From assembly GCA_905201915.1 (NCBI GenBank), contig CAJKQE010000019.1:1-34624 (forward strand): 34,624 nt of DNA, given 5' to 3'. The position numbers and the translations under genes were made by a program. The DNA comes from an uncultured Lachnospiraceae bacterium (GTDB lineage Bacteria > Bacillota > Clostridia > Lachnospirales > Lachnospiraceae). Below the pieces are notes generated by a model. It was not told the DNA's origin, searched no databases, and saw only the letters and a program-made list of their open reading frames with translations. Of this stretch, positions 9,201-16,198 are shown piece by piece; the first letter of the stretch is position 1; each line of letters begins with the position of its first letter.

Positions 9201-10234
9201 TTACTGTCAATTGCCACTTTCATTTCATCAGAAGAAATACTTTCATCTGCTGCATCTTCGAAATCTACAGCATCACCTGTAGATAAAGTAATATCGTCAA
9301 TTACTTTGTCTTCTTTTTCAATGGTTGCAGTTGTTGTTGTACTCTTGTAACCTTCTTTTGTTACTACAATTTCAACTTCACCTGATTCAATTTCTTCCAG
9401 TGTCCATGTACCGTCTTCGCCTGTTGTTGTGCTCTTTTCACCAACAGCAACTGTAGCACCTGCAACTGGTTTTTTGTCAGCATCTACAACTTTACCTGTT
9501 AAAGTTACAGTTGTAATTTCTTTACCTTCTTCAAATGTTTCACCATTGCCAGTAGATGCTTCCCATGTATCAGTACCTTTTTCTACAACAACTTCTCCCT
9601 TACTGTTCTTAATCTGAACATCTTTAAAATAAATATCTGTTGTATCTTCTCCATAAGTACCAGCTTTAATCGCAAAACTTCCAGCTTTTAATGCCTCTAA
9701 TGATGCGGTAGGTACTGTCTGTGATGCACACTGTTTTCCGTTAATTGTAACAGTATAAACATTTTCCTTCCAGGAAATCACAACTGGTACTTCCTCATCT
9801 ACATTCCAGTCAGAAATGCCAAGACCTGGATATTGTCCTGCTCCACCTACTTTGTACTCGAAAAACCATTTACTGTATGCATCAAAACCTGCTGCATTTA
9901 AATAGTTGCTTCCGTCTACCCAATATGGGCAAATCTGAACTCTGTTTAAAGCAGAATTCTGTGAAGTCTTTAATACAAGACTGATTTCTCCTCCAGCAGG
10001 ATCAATTGCACCTTTGTTAGTATTTTTCAATACTGCTGGTTTCTGTCCATTGTCATTTGTTGCACCTGACGTAAAGTGACGCCAGACTTCAGTTACTGCT
10101 TTTTCAGAAACTTCTTCGTTTACTGCCGCATGTACTACAGTAAGTCCGGAAAGCTGTGAATAGTCAGCTAACTGTGGAACAGTCATACTAGCTGCTAAAA
10201 GCAAACTGAATACTTTCATGTTTCTTTTTTTCAT
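3248..10234 (-). CDS. Secreted endo-alpha-N-acetylgalactosaminidase (GH101), multidomain, cell-wall-binding repeats
   Basis: A 2328-aa enzyme predicted to release core-1 Gal-GalNAc from Ser/Thr of mucin O-glycans. Start is the ATG at 10234, nine bases after AAAGGAG; an earlier in-frame ATG (10279) lacks a ribosome site and would spoil the signal peptide. Order: signal peptide 1-37 (VVHAA/V); LamG-like 40-220; carboxypeptidase-regulatory-like (CRL) beta-domain 243-317; GH101 N-terminal beta-sandwich 325-625; catalytic barrel 625-915 with YVDVWG (Asp768, nucleophile) and LAGEWGH (Glu801, acid/base), spaced 33 residues as in EngBF; beta-sandwich to about 1047; two galactose-binding-like folds 1050-1415; FIVAR 1420-1482; two CRL 1488-1650; LamG-like 1653-1831; CRL 1840-1910; three FIVAR 1930-2128; about ten wall-binding repeats 2132-2328. 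No LPXTG tail, so retention is probably non-covalent. Own promoter and terminator. Domain borders are approximate. Confidence 0.95.
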   Translation of the reverse strand: MKKRNMKVFSLLLAASMTVPQLADYSQLSGLTVVHAAVNEEVSEKAVTEVWRHFTSGATNDNGQKPAVLKNTNKGAIDPAGGEISLVLKTSQNSALNRVQICPYWVDGSNYLNAAGFDAYSKWFFEYKVGGAGQYPGLGISDWNVDEEVPVVISWKENVYTVTINGKQCASQTVPTASLEALKAGSFAIKAGTYGEDTTDIYFKDVQIKNSKGEVVVEKGTDTWEASTGNGETFEEGKEITTVTLTGKVVDADKKPVAGATVAVGEKSTTTGEDGTWTLEEIESGEVEIVVTKEGYKSTTTTATIEKEDKVIDDITLSTGDAVDFEDAADESISSDEMKVAIDSKFPRVAGYELLKGNGAGKKMYGQTEKLDTIVLNQTTADDSTGFEVKPEVTSKKEGNNKMLYTMKLNNDVKNIHATIKAELVVEKNTLAFNITSVEREKGSALIKTINIPNQNLVSVRTSQAGARFDGANMSNNTKVSGDTHQDVASMGTGKTGYMYAFVSNADLSAGLWSNSENNVNRDWQRVVANTVAKEGYRETGLSSNYWTWQKGEDYREESKDYELPSTKIAITADENSDEKVDWQDGAIVYRDIMNNPKGSELVPDRTALRIAMNFSSQAQNPFLMTLDNVKKVYLNTDGLGQSVLLKGYGSEGHDSGHLNYADIGTRIGGAEDMTTLMKEGAKYGATFGIHVNASETYPESIYFEEDRLMKGSNGKYSYGWNWLDQGININADYDLRHGREERFLDLKKKLDAADPDGKNDLDFIYVDVWGNGQSGDNGTWASRQLAKEITETCDWRLAGEWGHANEYDSTFQHWAADLTYGGAANKGINSAITRFIRNHQKDSWVGDYPSYGGAAVNPLLGGYDMKDFEGWQGRNDYKGYIENLFDDDVSTKFLQHYEVMQWVDGEATMVAGSAWTPEMKVVLQDKERKQTVTVERQSNNGSDAGYSLRTMKFDDGNGERVIMDGEKYLIPWYWDANGKSLGDNYKLYHWNQAGGTSTWTLPAGWENAKVYELTENGKKEVANATVSDGQITIQATARTPYVLYQTEAKNPTNKDLEWSKGTHLVDTGFNSASLEHWKITGEKDAAQIIHSAGFNPMLRLNNQTDEVALEQTATELKKGKQYVAMVAVDNRSDAKAYLEVTSGGKTVSNYTTKSIAKNYSQADAHNTNGSNATIQGQGSYFQNMYVFFTAGEDGTATIKLKRDKGEGEVYFDDLRIVQNDSNNFVSDSKFVQNFETVPQGLWPFVVGGAEGVTDNRTHLSEKNKKDSKYTSAGWFTKKLDDVLEGDWSLKTNGLTQRGNLIYQTIPQNFRFEEGVTYNVSFDYQCGSEGTYALAVGNGNVESGNVEYIPLESSIPGGKKAETKHYKFRITGAEGGQSWFGIQSTRTAPDLQGTGGGDADFGGYKDFVLDNLVIEKSKAQKAKLETLVAENEGRYEVNYSADTWKTFTEAMEAANEALDNFDAEQATVDKVYKTLEQAIKDLKVVGATMSGTVTDTNGRPIENITVSVKMDDKTVKTVTNSRGQYTLPGVLFGEWTVKADSPIWAKATAKVKVTKDNLEFTQDFQLKDTQSSVEGHIIALGKNVEGATVSLVGKSRPEAVQTDAKGTYKFDKLLAGTYTLKVEKDGYDVFTQEITVTKEKGLVQNVMLQPLSTVDYENDYSDSKKTWDNLAGNTSSTTISVADEAIKVKFPGGHANVCETAAPRFKNGVVEMDVTPEKSGKRLGILLRANGMDDRIYVGVGDAENQWFAEYWGSDGSNSWSSMYSGPTASAGKKLHLKAEIVDTTVSLWVDGKLVFNKLNMGGMPTKAGFVGLNTRNANNVTIDNVKVTSYDMPEGDVETVSGHVSDKAGKALEGATVSLKSAEGAAEAIAKTVKTDALGNYKFKNIPLGNYTVTVTDGKETKTLNIVVAATDDYIVVSEVRFGADAPGVDKTNLNDAITAAQNKQKEDYLSAGWAEFEAALEEARAVAADANATFNQVNDAEEKLTQAMNVLVKVPEKSGLKAAIDAAKEKKEADYTPETWAPFAEALKAAEEVYANAEATEEMVQDAVNALLEASEGLQAPKPSKDALEKALEAAKDLKKDKYTAASWKVFTTELQKAQAVYDNADATAEEIAKAVADLETAQKNLVEKSGWVETENGWVYYENGKKVVGWNAIAGHWYYFDKDGIMATGWTAVDGHWYYLNTDGTMETGWASIGGKWYYLNADGTMATGWTAVGGYWYYLNADGTMETGWAFIDGKWYHLNNEDGRMDIGWTSIGGYWYYLNEDGTMATGWTAVGGHWYYLNADGTMETGWASIDGHWYYLNADGTMASNQWIDGYYVDASGKML
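3251..3841 (-). repeat. Tandem cell-wall-binding (choline-binding-type) repeats in the GH101 C-terminus
   Basis: About ten degenerate 20-residue units of the type GWxxxxGxWYYLNxDGTMxT. Two flavours alternate, GWTAV...TMET and GWASI...TMAT, giving a higher-order unit of about 40 aa (120 bp). One unit (GWAFIDGKWYHLNNEDGRMDI) is divergent, carries one extra residue, and shifts the alternation. The DNA copies are similar enough that long antisense open frames appear through the array. Confidence 0.9.
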
Positions 10235-10260
10235 AACGTTCTCCTTTCTTTTTAACGCTC

Positions 10261-10273
10261 GTGCATTCTGCAC
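10261..10273. promoter_or_regulatory. Inverted repeat just downstream of the GH101 transcription start
   Basis: A perfect dyad GTGCA-TTC-TGCAC lies at about +8 to +20 of the predicted GH101 transcript, a usual place for a repressor operator. It may also form a small 5'-UTR hairpin. A related palindrome, ATGTGCACAT, lies at 10341-10350 upstream of the -35 box. Regulator unknown. Confidence 0.4.
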
Positions 10274-10287
10274 AAACATTTTTCTTA

Positions 10288-10316
10288 ATCATACTATTCA
10301 TTGGCATATTTTGCAA
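10288..10316 (-). promoter_or_regulatory. Promoter of the GH101 gene
   Basis: Minus strand: -35 TTGCAA (10311-10316), 17-bp spacer, -10 TATGAT (10288-10293). Transcription should start near 10281, giving a leader of about 47 nt to the ATG at 10234. It lies between the argS terminator and the gene, so GH101 is a single-gene unit. Confidence 0.75.
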
Positions 10317-10340
10317 TTATTTCCTCCTATTTTTCCTCTT

Positions 10341-10350
10341 ATGTGCACAT
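10341..10350. promoter_or_regulatory. 10-bp palindrome upstream of the GH101 promoter
   Basis: ATGTGCACAT is a perfect palindrome 25 bp upstream of the -35 hexamer. It shares the half-site GTGCA with the dyad at 10261-10273, about 78 bp away. This is consistent with a two-site operator, but short palindromes occur by chance. Confidence 0.3.
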
Positions 10351-10398
10351 TTTTCAAACAATCGGACAAACCGCTCATAATGCTTATTCAAAGTAACG

Positions 10399-10448
10399 AA
10401 AAAACTCCCTGCAAAGGCTATACAAGAACCTTTGCAGGGAGTTTTTTT
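10399..10448 (-). terminator. Rho-independent terminator after argS
   Basis: A nearly perfect 14-bp stem (CTCCCTGCAAAGGT pairing with its complement) with a loop of about ten bases, flanked by A6 and T7, so it can act on both strands. It begins within the argS stop codon. Confidence 0.92.
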
Positions 10449-12213
10449 ACATCCTATCCGGTGCGTCAAATCCCAGTAAATCAATACATGTTTCTAACAC
10501 TTTTTCTGTTAATGTCAGCAGACAAATCCAAGATGCTTTCTTTTCTTCATCTTCTTCTGATAAAATCTTTGTTTCATGGTAAAAACTGTTAAAAGCATTT
10601 GCCAAATCGTAAATATAAGAACAAATTCTATGAGGCGCTTTTTCCTCAAATGCAGGTGCAATAATAGAATTAAAACGAGATAATTCTAACATCAATGCTT
10701 TTTCACTGTCATTTACTGCTCCTCTGATTGTCCTTTCATCCACGCTTTTTCCGCTTTCTGCGTAACGGCTTAAAATAGATTTAATACGAACAATTGTGTA
10801 CAGGATATATGGACCTGTATTTCCTTCAAAGGAAGTAAAACGTTCAATATCAAATATATAATCTTTTGATGCCTGATTGGATAAATCTCCGTATTTAATT
10901 GCAGATAATCCAACCATCTGAGCAGTTTTTTCTGCGTTTTCGTCTTTCACACTGCGGTTTTCTGTTATTTTCTTAAACATTTCTTCATTGATTTCCGCAA
11001 TCAGACGTTCTAATCGCATAACACCGCCTTCTCTTGTTTTAAATGGTTTTCCATCTTTTCCATTCATGGTACCAAAGCCAACAAAAGATAACTGTGTATT
11101 TTCGTCTACCAATTTTGCCTTCTTTGCACAACGGAATACCTGAACAAAATGCAGTTCCTGACGTTTATCTACTACATAAATAATTTCGTCTGGCTTATAA
11201 TCTTCCATACGCTGTACGATAGTTGCCAAATCTGTTGTATTATACAGAGAAGCGCCGTCTGATTTTAAAATCATACATGGTGGAATTTCTTTTGTATCTG
11301 TTTCTTCTTTTACATCCACTACAAGAGCTCCCTGATCCAGATAAGCGTAACCATTTTCTTTTAAGTAATCCACCATGGCAGGAATATACGCATCTGCATC
11401 AGCTTCACCTTTCCACAAATCAAAATCTACTTTTAATTTGGCATAGTTTTTCTTTAAGTCTGTTACAGAAACTTCCATAATGTGCTGCCATAAAGCACGA
11501 TAGCCCCTTCTTCCCTTCTGAAGCTGAAGAGTTGCTTCTAATGCTTCGTTTTTATATGCTTCATCTTCTTTTGATTTCCCGCTAGCTGTAGGATAAATTT
11601 CTTCCAATTCACTTACTGTAAACGGAGCTTCCTTTGGGTATTCTCCTTCATAACTTTCATCAAAATACACTAAATCCGGCTGTCTTTTGGAAAGCTCTGT
11701 GATAATCAATCCCATCTGAAGTCCCCAGTCACCTAAATGAACATCACCAATCACTTTATGACCTAAGAAGCGTCCCATTCTTTTAATACTTTCCCCGATA
11801 ATTGCAGAACGCAAATGTCCTACATGGAGAGGTTTTGCAACATTAGGGCCGCCATAGTCGATTACAATTGTCTTTGGATTTTTTGCTTCTTCTACAGAAA
11901 GTTTCTCATCTGCCAGCATATCATTTAAGTATCCTGCCAGAAATTCTTTCTTTAACTTAAGATTGATAAAACCCGGATTAACTGCTTCTGCGTTTTCAAA
12001 CATTTCATTGTCCTTTAATTTTTCCACTACGCTGTTAGCAATCATAATCGGTGCTTTCTTATAAGTCTTTGCCGCTGCCATAGCTCCATTACACTGATAT
12101 TCGCATAAATCAGGTCGATTAGATACTGTTACTTTGGCAAATTTTTCATCATATTCTGAAGCTGCAAATGCTTCTTTTACGACTTCCTCAATTTTTTCTA
12201 TGATTTTCTTCAT
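10447..12213 (-). CDS. argS: Arginyl-tRNA synthetase
   Basis: A 588-aa class I aminoacyl-tRNA synthetase charging tRNA-Arg. The N-terminal Add-1 domain is followed by GGPNVAKPLHVGHLRS with the HIGH-type signature HVGH at 130-133. The KMSKS-equivalent loop is degenerate (PFKTREGG), as in many ArgS proteins. The C-terminal DALR anticodon domain includes the FEGNTGPYILYTIVRI stretch, and the protein ends in GFDAPDRM. Length is normal for the family. The ATG lies seven bases after the DegV-family gene's stop, and its ribosome site (GTGGAG) is formed by the last codons of that gene, so the two are co-transcribed and probably coupled. A strong terminator follows immediately. Confidence 0.97.
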   Translation of the reverse strand: MKKIIEKIEEVVKEAFAASEYDEKFAKVTVSNRPDLCEYQCNGAMAAAKTYKKAPIMIANSVVEKLKDNEMFENAEAVNPGFINLKLKKEFLAGYLNDMLADEKLSVEEAKNPKTIVIDYGGPNVAKPLHVGHLRSAIIGESIKRMGRFLGHKVIGDVHLGDWGLQMGLIITELSKRQPDLVYFDESYEGEYPKEAPFTVSELEEIYPTASGKSKEDEAYKNEALEATLQLQKGRRGYRALWQHIMEVSVTDLKKNYAKLKVDFDLWKGEADADAYIPAMVDYLKENGYAYLDQGALVVDVKEETDTKEIPPCMILKSDGASLYNTTDLATIVQRMEDYKPDEIIYVVDKRQELHFVQVFRCAKKAKLVDENTQLSFVGFGTMNGKDGKPFKTREGGVMRLERLIAEINEEMFKKITENRSVKDENAEKTAQMVGLSAIKYGDLSNQASKDYIFDIERFTSFEGNTGPYILYTIVRIKSILSRYAESGKSVDERTIRGAVNDSEKALMLELSRFNSIIAPAFEEKAPHRICSYIYDLANAFNSFYHETKILSEEDEEKKASWICLLTLTEKVLETCIDLLGFDAPDRM

Positions 12214-12220
12214 CTGTCTG

Positions 12221-13102
12221 TTACTCCACTTCCACTTTTTTTGATGCTGCTACTGCTAAAGCTCCCTGACCAATATGACATGCCACACTCAAGGACAGAG
12301 GCGCCATGTATACCGGCATCCCAGGAAACTGATTTTCCAGTTCTTTTTTCCACTCCATAGCTTCTTCTTCATTGCCCGTATAAGCTGCCTGCAGACAAAT
12401 TAAATCTCTATCTACATATTCTTTAAATCTGCCTTCTAAATCAGCTTTCATAGCCTGAAGCATAGTACGTTTTGCCTGTTTCTTTCCTCTTGCTTTTGAA
12501 AAAGCATCTAATTTATCTCCTTGAATTTGGAGAACCGGTTTTAAGTTTAACACGGTACCAAGAGCTGCCGCTGCCGGTGTAATTCTTCCGCCTTTTTTCA
12601 GATATTTTAATGTTTCCAATGTAATGTAAATACTGGACTCCCCGGCTTCCTTTTCCAAAATTTCTTTTATCTGGACTGCATCCTTACCTGCCTTTGCCAA
12701 TTCCATGGCATCTAACACAGATTGACGCTGTGTAACGGAAATACGCTGGTTATCTACTACCTGTACTCTATCATGAAACTCCCTTGCCAGCGCAAAAGCT
12801 GTCTGACAGGAATTGCTTAATCCGCTTGACATGGGAATGTGTACGACTTCATCGTATTCCTCCAAAAGTTTTTCCCATGCTTCCATAACATCTGCAGGTG
12901 AAGGCTGAGAAGTTGAAATATTTGCATCTTCTGCTAACCGTTTATAAAATTCTTCCTGTGTTAAAGTAATATCTTCTAAAAATAATTGTTCATCAATATA
13001 AAATGGCATTGCCAGTACTGTAATTCCAAGCTGCTGTGCTTCTTTCTGAGTGATACCGCTATTGCTGTCTGTAATAATTGCGATTTTCTTTTTCCCCATC
13101 AT
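12221..13102 (-). CDS. DegV-family fatty-acid-binding protein
   Basis: A 293-aa two-domain DegV-fold protein. In Firmicutes such proteins bind a fatty acid and, as FakB-type subunits, can present it to the kinase FakA for phosphorylation. Visible family markers are TDSNSGI near the N-terminus (11-17), the lipid-head-group motif STSQPSP (63-69), the MSSGLSNS loop (91-98) and the GGRITP segment in the second domain. No fakA or other lipid gene is adjacent, so its partner cannot be judged; many genomes encode several paralogues. GGGAG lies seven bases before the first of two consecutive ATG codons, so the first is used. It opens a two-gene operon with argS under its own promoter. Confidence 0.9.
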   Translation of the reverse strand: MMGKKKIAIITDSNSGITQKEAQQLGITVLAMPFYIDEQLFLEDITLTQEEFYKRLAEDANISTSQPSPADVMEAWEKLLEEYDEVVHIPMSSGLSNSCQTAFALAREFHDRVQVVDNQRISVTQRQSVLDAMELAKAGKDAVQIKEILEKEAGESSIYITLETLKYLKKGGRITPAAAALGTVLNLKPVLQIQGDKLDAFSKARGKKQAKRTMLQAMKADLEGRFKEYVDRDLICLQAAYTGNEEEAMEWKKELENQFPGMPVYMAPLSLSVACHIGQGALAVAASKKVEVE

Positions 13103-13140
13103 TCTCAGCTCCCTTTTCTAATTTTAGGTCATTGTTTTTA

Positions 13141-13169
13141 ATGATACCATACAGCACGTCCAAATACAA
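13141..13169 (-). promoter_or_regulatory. Promoter of the degV-argS operon
   Basis: Minus strand: -35 TTGTAT (13164-13169), 17-bp spacer, -10 TATCAT (13141-13146). It lies directly after the terminator of the export operon, leaving a short leader of about 35 nt. Confidence 0.6.
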
Positions 13170-13184
13170 TAATTTTTTACCTTA

Positions 13185-13218
13185 AAATGGAGCTATTGCA
13201 TAAGCAACAACTCCATTT
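13185..13218 (-). terminator. Terminator after the export permease gene
   Basis: Minus-strand RNA AAATGGAGTTGTTGC, loop TTAT, GCAATAGCTCCATTTT: a 15-bp stem in which two positions are G-U wobbles on the minus transcript. The wobbles make the stem perfect only on this strand, which supports the orientation. The T tract is short (T4). Confidence 0.75.
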
Positions 13219-13222
13219 CATC

Positions 13223-14476
13223 TTACATTCTTCTTAAAGCTTCAATTGGGCTTAAATTCGCCGCTTTTACAGATGGCAATAAGCCAAAAATCAAACCGAT
13301 TACAGTTGAGAAAATAACTGCTAATGCTGCCGCCGGCACACTAATCACCATCGGAGCACCTGACATCTTAGCAATTACCGCTGCCAGAATAATTCCTGCA
13401 AAAACACCTAAAATACCACCGATACTGGTAAGTACTGCTGCCTCTGTAAGAAATTGTCCCAAAATTCTTCTCTTATTTGCACCAATGGCTTTTTTCAAAC
13501 CAATCTCCCCGGTTCTTTCTGTTACAGATACCAGCATAATATTCATAACGCCAATACCACCAACCAAAAGGGAAATACTGGCAATCCATAAAAGCTGACG
13601 ATTGGTACTTTCGCTGATTTGCTGCAGACCTTTTGCCTTTTCCATCATATCTCTGGCTTTGTATTTAATATCTCCATTTGCAGAAACAATACTTTCATTT
13701 AAAATTTCTGCTGTCTTTTTCCCTGCTGCACTCATACTTTCCGGTGAAGTAGCTTTTACAGATACAAGCTGAGGTTCATCATACTGATAAACGATAGGCC
13801 ATACACTATCCGGTATTAAAACCATGCCGCTACTTTCATTGTAATAAGTATAATATTCTTCCCTGCTGTTAATCACAGGTTCAAACTCCTCTGTCTTCTT
13901 AATCACACCTACTACAGTAAAGGGTTCTCCTTTAATTTCTATAACCTTTCCTATCTCCTGTCCTTTTTCAAAAAAGTTGCTGGAAGCTGTTTCGTCAATC
14001 AGAGCTACCTTCTGGAATTTCCCGTAATCACTTTGTGCAAAACCTCTTCCTCTGATAATCTGATATCCGCAAGTATCCAGATAATCTGTATCAATGCCAA
14101 ATACGCTTCCTCCATTCATCATTTTATCCTGATAATAAACACTGTCTGCATATTTTCTGGATTGATAACAGGTTACATCAATTACTTCCTCCAGTTCTGT
14201 TATTTTTTCTTTCTGTTGTTCTGTAATCACAGGCACACCATCCGGTACTCCCTGATACTCTATCTCATATTCTCCTCCGCTCTGGCTCAGGTAAATATCT
14301 ACTACATTGTCCCCTTCACCAATAAGGTTTTTCTTAATCTGTTCATTTGTTCCTTTGATCGTAGACACAATAGATATTAAAGATGCGATACCAATAATAA
14401 TTCCTAACATGGTTAAAAAGGAACGCATTTTATGTGCCCAAATCCCCTGAAAAGACAATCTAATATTTTCAATCAT
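13223..14476 (-). CDS. MacB/FtsX-type ABC transporter permease
   Basis: A 417-aa membrane protein with the MacB periplasmic-core plus FtsX layout. One transmembrane helix lies at about 18-40, followed by a large extracytoplasmic domain (about 45-290) and three C-terminal helices (about 293-400). The GIGVMNIMLVSVTERTGEIG and LSPIEALRRM segments are typical of the family. Such permeases power export or mechanotransmission when driven by a cytoplasmic ATPase of the LolD/MacB type and joined by an HlyD-like adaptor. No ATPase domain is fused to it and no ATPase gene is adjacent, which is unusual. It starts 17 nt after the second adaptor and is the last gene of the operon. The substrate is unknown; peptides, antibiotics or lipids are all possible. 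Confidence 0.9.
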   Translation of the reverse strand: MIENIRLSFQGIWAHKMRSFLTMLGIIIGIASLISIVSTIKGTNEQIKKNLIGEGDNVVDIYLSQSGGEYEIEYQGVPDGVPVITEQQKEKITELEEVIDVTCYQSRKYADSVYYQDKMMNGGSVFGIDTDYLDTCGYQIIRGRGFAQSDYGKFQKVALIDETASSNFFEKGQEIGKVIEIKGEPFTVVGVIKKTEEFEPVINSREEYYTYYNESSGMVLIPDSVWPIVYQYDEPQLVSVKATSPESMSAAGKKTAEILNESIVSANGDIKYKARDMMEKAKGLQQISESTNRQLLWIASISLLVGGIGVMNIMLVSVTERTGEIGLKKAIGANKRRILGQFLTEAAVLTSIGGILGVFAGIILAAVIAKMSGAPMVISVPAAALAVIFSTVIGLIFGLLPSVKAANLSPIEALRRM

Positions 14477-14493
14477 TGTGCTGCTTTCCTTTC

Positions 14494-16185
14494 TTAAAAC
14501 ATATTTTCTTCCATCAAAGAAGCACGTTTTACCTTTGCTCCTTCTTTTACCTTTTTGCCATAAGGAAATGCTATGTGATCCTCCATAGTCAAACCATCTT
14601 TAATTTCTACTATAGAACCATAAAAAGTCTGTCCTGTATGTACAGGCTGCTTTTCCAGTTTCCCATTCTTTCCTTCTTTATAGATGAAATCTTCTCCGTC
14701 TTTGCTTCGGATATACTCTTTCCCAATGAAAATTCCTGTTATGCCGCCTTCTTCAGCCGGTAATTCCATGCTTGCCATTTCATTATCCTTTAATCCGGTG
14801 CTGTCTGCAATATACGCAGTGAAAGGATAATAAGTAAGCTCTCTGCCATCATAACTTTGATAACCACTGGCCGGATAAGGAGAAACTTCTTTTACTTCTG
14901 CTTCAAAGAAGGTGCTGGACTCATAAGCCATACCGGTTACAATCTGCCCCGGCTGAACCTTTTCCAACAACGCTTCACTTACTACACCTTCAATATATAC
15001 ACCTTCACTACTTTCAACTACAATAAAAGGCTCTCCATCTATTTCTCCCTTGGCAGGATCTCCTACCTTCTTTACTACACCATTTATTGTACTGGACACA
15101 GTTTCACTCTGAAGCTCCTGTTCTACTTTTTTAATCTTCAAATCAGATTCCTTAATATCCAGCTCTGTAGTTTTAATTTCTTTTTCCTTTTCTTTAATGG
15201 CTTTTTCTAATTCCTCTTTAGAATAACCACCAATAATTTCATTATCAGGAATTGCATTTCCTGTTCCATCGGGCAATTCAGGAATTACTTCTCCTGGTGG
15301 AACTTCCTCCTCCGGAAGCATTTCTTCCCACTCATTTTTTCCTAATCTGGTACGGAACCAGTCACTTGATTCTACTCTGCTTTCAATTGCACTTCCATCT
15401 AAAATCATAGCAGCCTGCAAGGTTCCATCAAAGCTATTATCACTTCGTACTTCCAGCTTACAGTAATATGGCTCACGCACTCTGTTACCGGAAGCATCAA
15501 AACCTGCCAACTGATTTAAAAATTCTCCTTGTATAAGAACACCCTTCTGACATACATACACATAAGGATCATCTTTTGTTCCTTTTCCAGAATATGGAAT
15601 TGCATTTTCTATAATGGCATCATCATTTGGAAATTCTGTCTTGTCAATGGTAATATCACGATATAGTCTTTTATATACACCAGATGGTCTTGCCTGCTCC
15701 TGTGGTTGTTCCGGTTCTTCTGGTTTTTCTTCTACATTACTGAGAAATTTGATTTTATAAGCTTTCCTTCCCGCCGCCATATTCTTTTTGTCATTTTTCA
15801 AATTTTTCAGCTCATTTTCCAGACCCTTTTTCTTCACTTTTAACTGTTCTTTATTCAGTTTTTCCATTTCCAAGTCAATGTTTACCAAAGTCATATCATA
15901 AGTCAGCAAAGGATCTCCTTCTTTTACCTCTTGTCCTTCCTGTACATGAACCTGTGAAACTAACTGATTATCCATCAGACGCACTTCCTGAGATACATTA
16001 GAAGAAACCATGCCTTCCAAACTGTTAGTTTCTCCCCATATCTGTTGAGATAACTCTTCCATAGGGTACACTTTTATCTCTGCCTTTTTCAATTTGCCCG
16101 CTACAAACCAGATACCTCCGCCAAGGAGAACAACACCTACTGTACTGACTGCGGCAATTTTTGCTATCTTTTTATTTATTCGCAT
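14494..16185 (-). CDS. HlyD/MacA-like membrane-fusion (adaptor) protein with an unusual central insert
   Basis: A 563-aa adaptor with one N-terminal transmembrane helix (about 9-28), a biotinyl-lipoyl half-motif near 75-95 (VQEGQEVKEGDPL), a coiled-coil hairpin, the second lipoyl half (STINGVVKKVGDPAKGE) and beta-barrel and membrane-proximal domains. The odd part is an insert of roughly 180 residues within the hairpin (about 150-335), rich in aromatic and acidic residues, bordered by Pro/Glu-rich linkers (EEPEQPQEQARP and EEEVPPGEVIPELPDGTG). Its function is unknown. Start is secure: AGGAGG lies eight bases before the ATG. It lies 13 nt after the first adaptor, from which it probably arose by duplication, and 17 nt before the permease. 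Confidence 0.85.
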   Translation of the reverse strand: MRINKKIAKIAAVSTVGVVLLGGGIWFVAGKLKKAEIKVYPMEELSQQIWGETNSLEGMVSSNVSQEVRLMDNQLVSQVHVQEGQEVKEGDPLLTYDMTLVNIDLEMEKLNKEQLKVKKKGLENELKNLKNDKKNMAAGRKAYKIKFLSNVEEKPEEPEQPQEQARPSGVYKRLYRDITIDKTEFPNDDAIIENAIPYSGKGTKDDPYVYVCQKGVLIQGEFLNQLAGFDASGNRVREPYYCKLEVRSDNSFDGTLQAAMILDGSAIESRVESSDWFRTRLGKNEWEEMLPEEEVPPGEVIPELPDGTGNAIPDNEIIGGYSKEELEKAIKEKEKEIKTTELDIKESDLKIKKVEQELQSETVSSTINGVVKKVGDPAKGEIDGEPFIVVESSEGVYIEGVVSEALLEKVQPGQIVTGMAYESSTFFEAEVKEVSPYPASGYQSYDGRELTYYPFTAYIADSTGLKDNEMASMELPAEEGGITGIFIGKEYIRSKDGEDFIYKEGKNGKLEKQPVHTGQTFYGSIVEIKDGLTMEDHIAFPYGKKVKEGAKVKRASLMEENMF

Positions 16186-16198
16186 TTTCCCGCCTCCT

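Noticed and set aside
10235..10279. An upstream ATG adding 15 residues to the GH101 protein
   Set aside because: No ribosome site before it, the extension would bury the signal peptide, and it overlaps the predicted transcription start.
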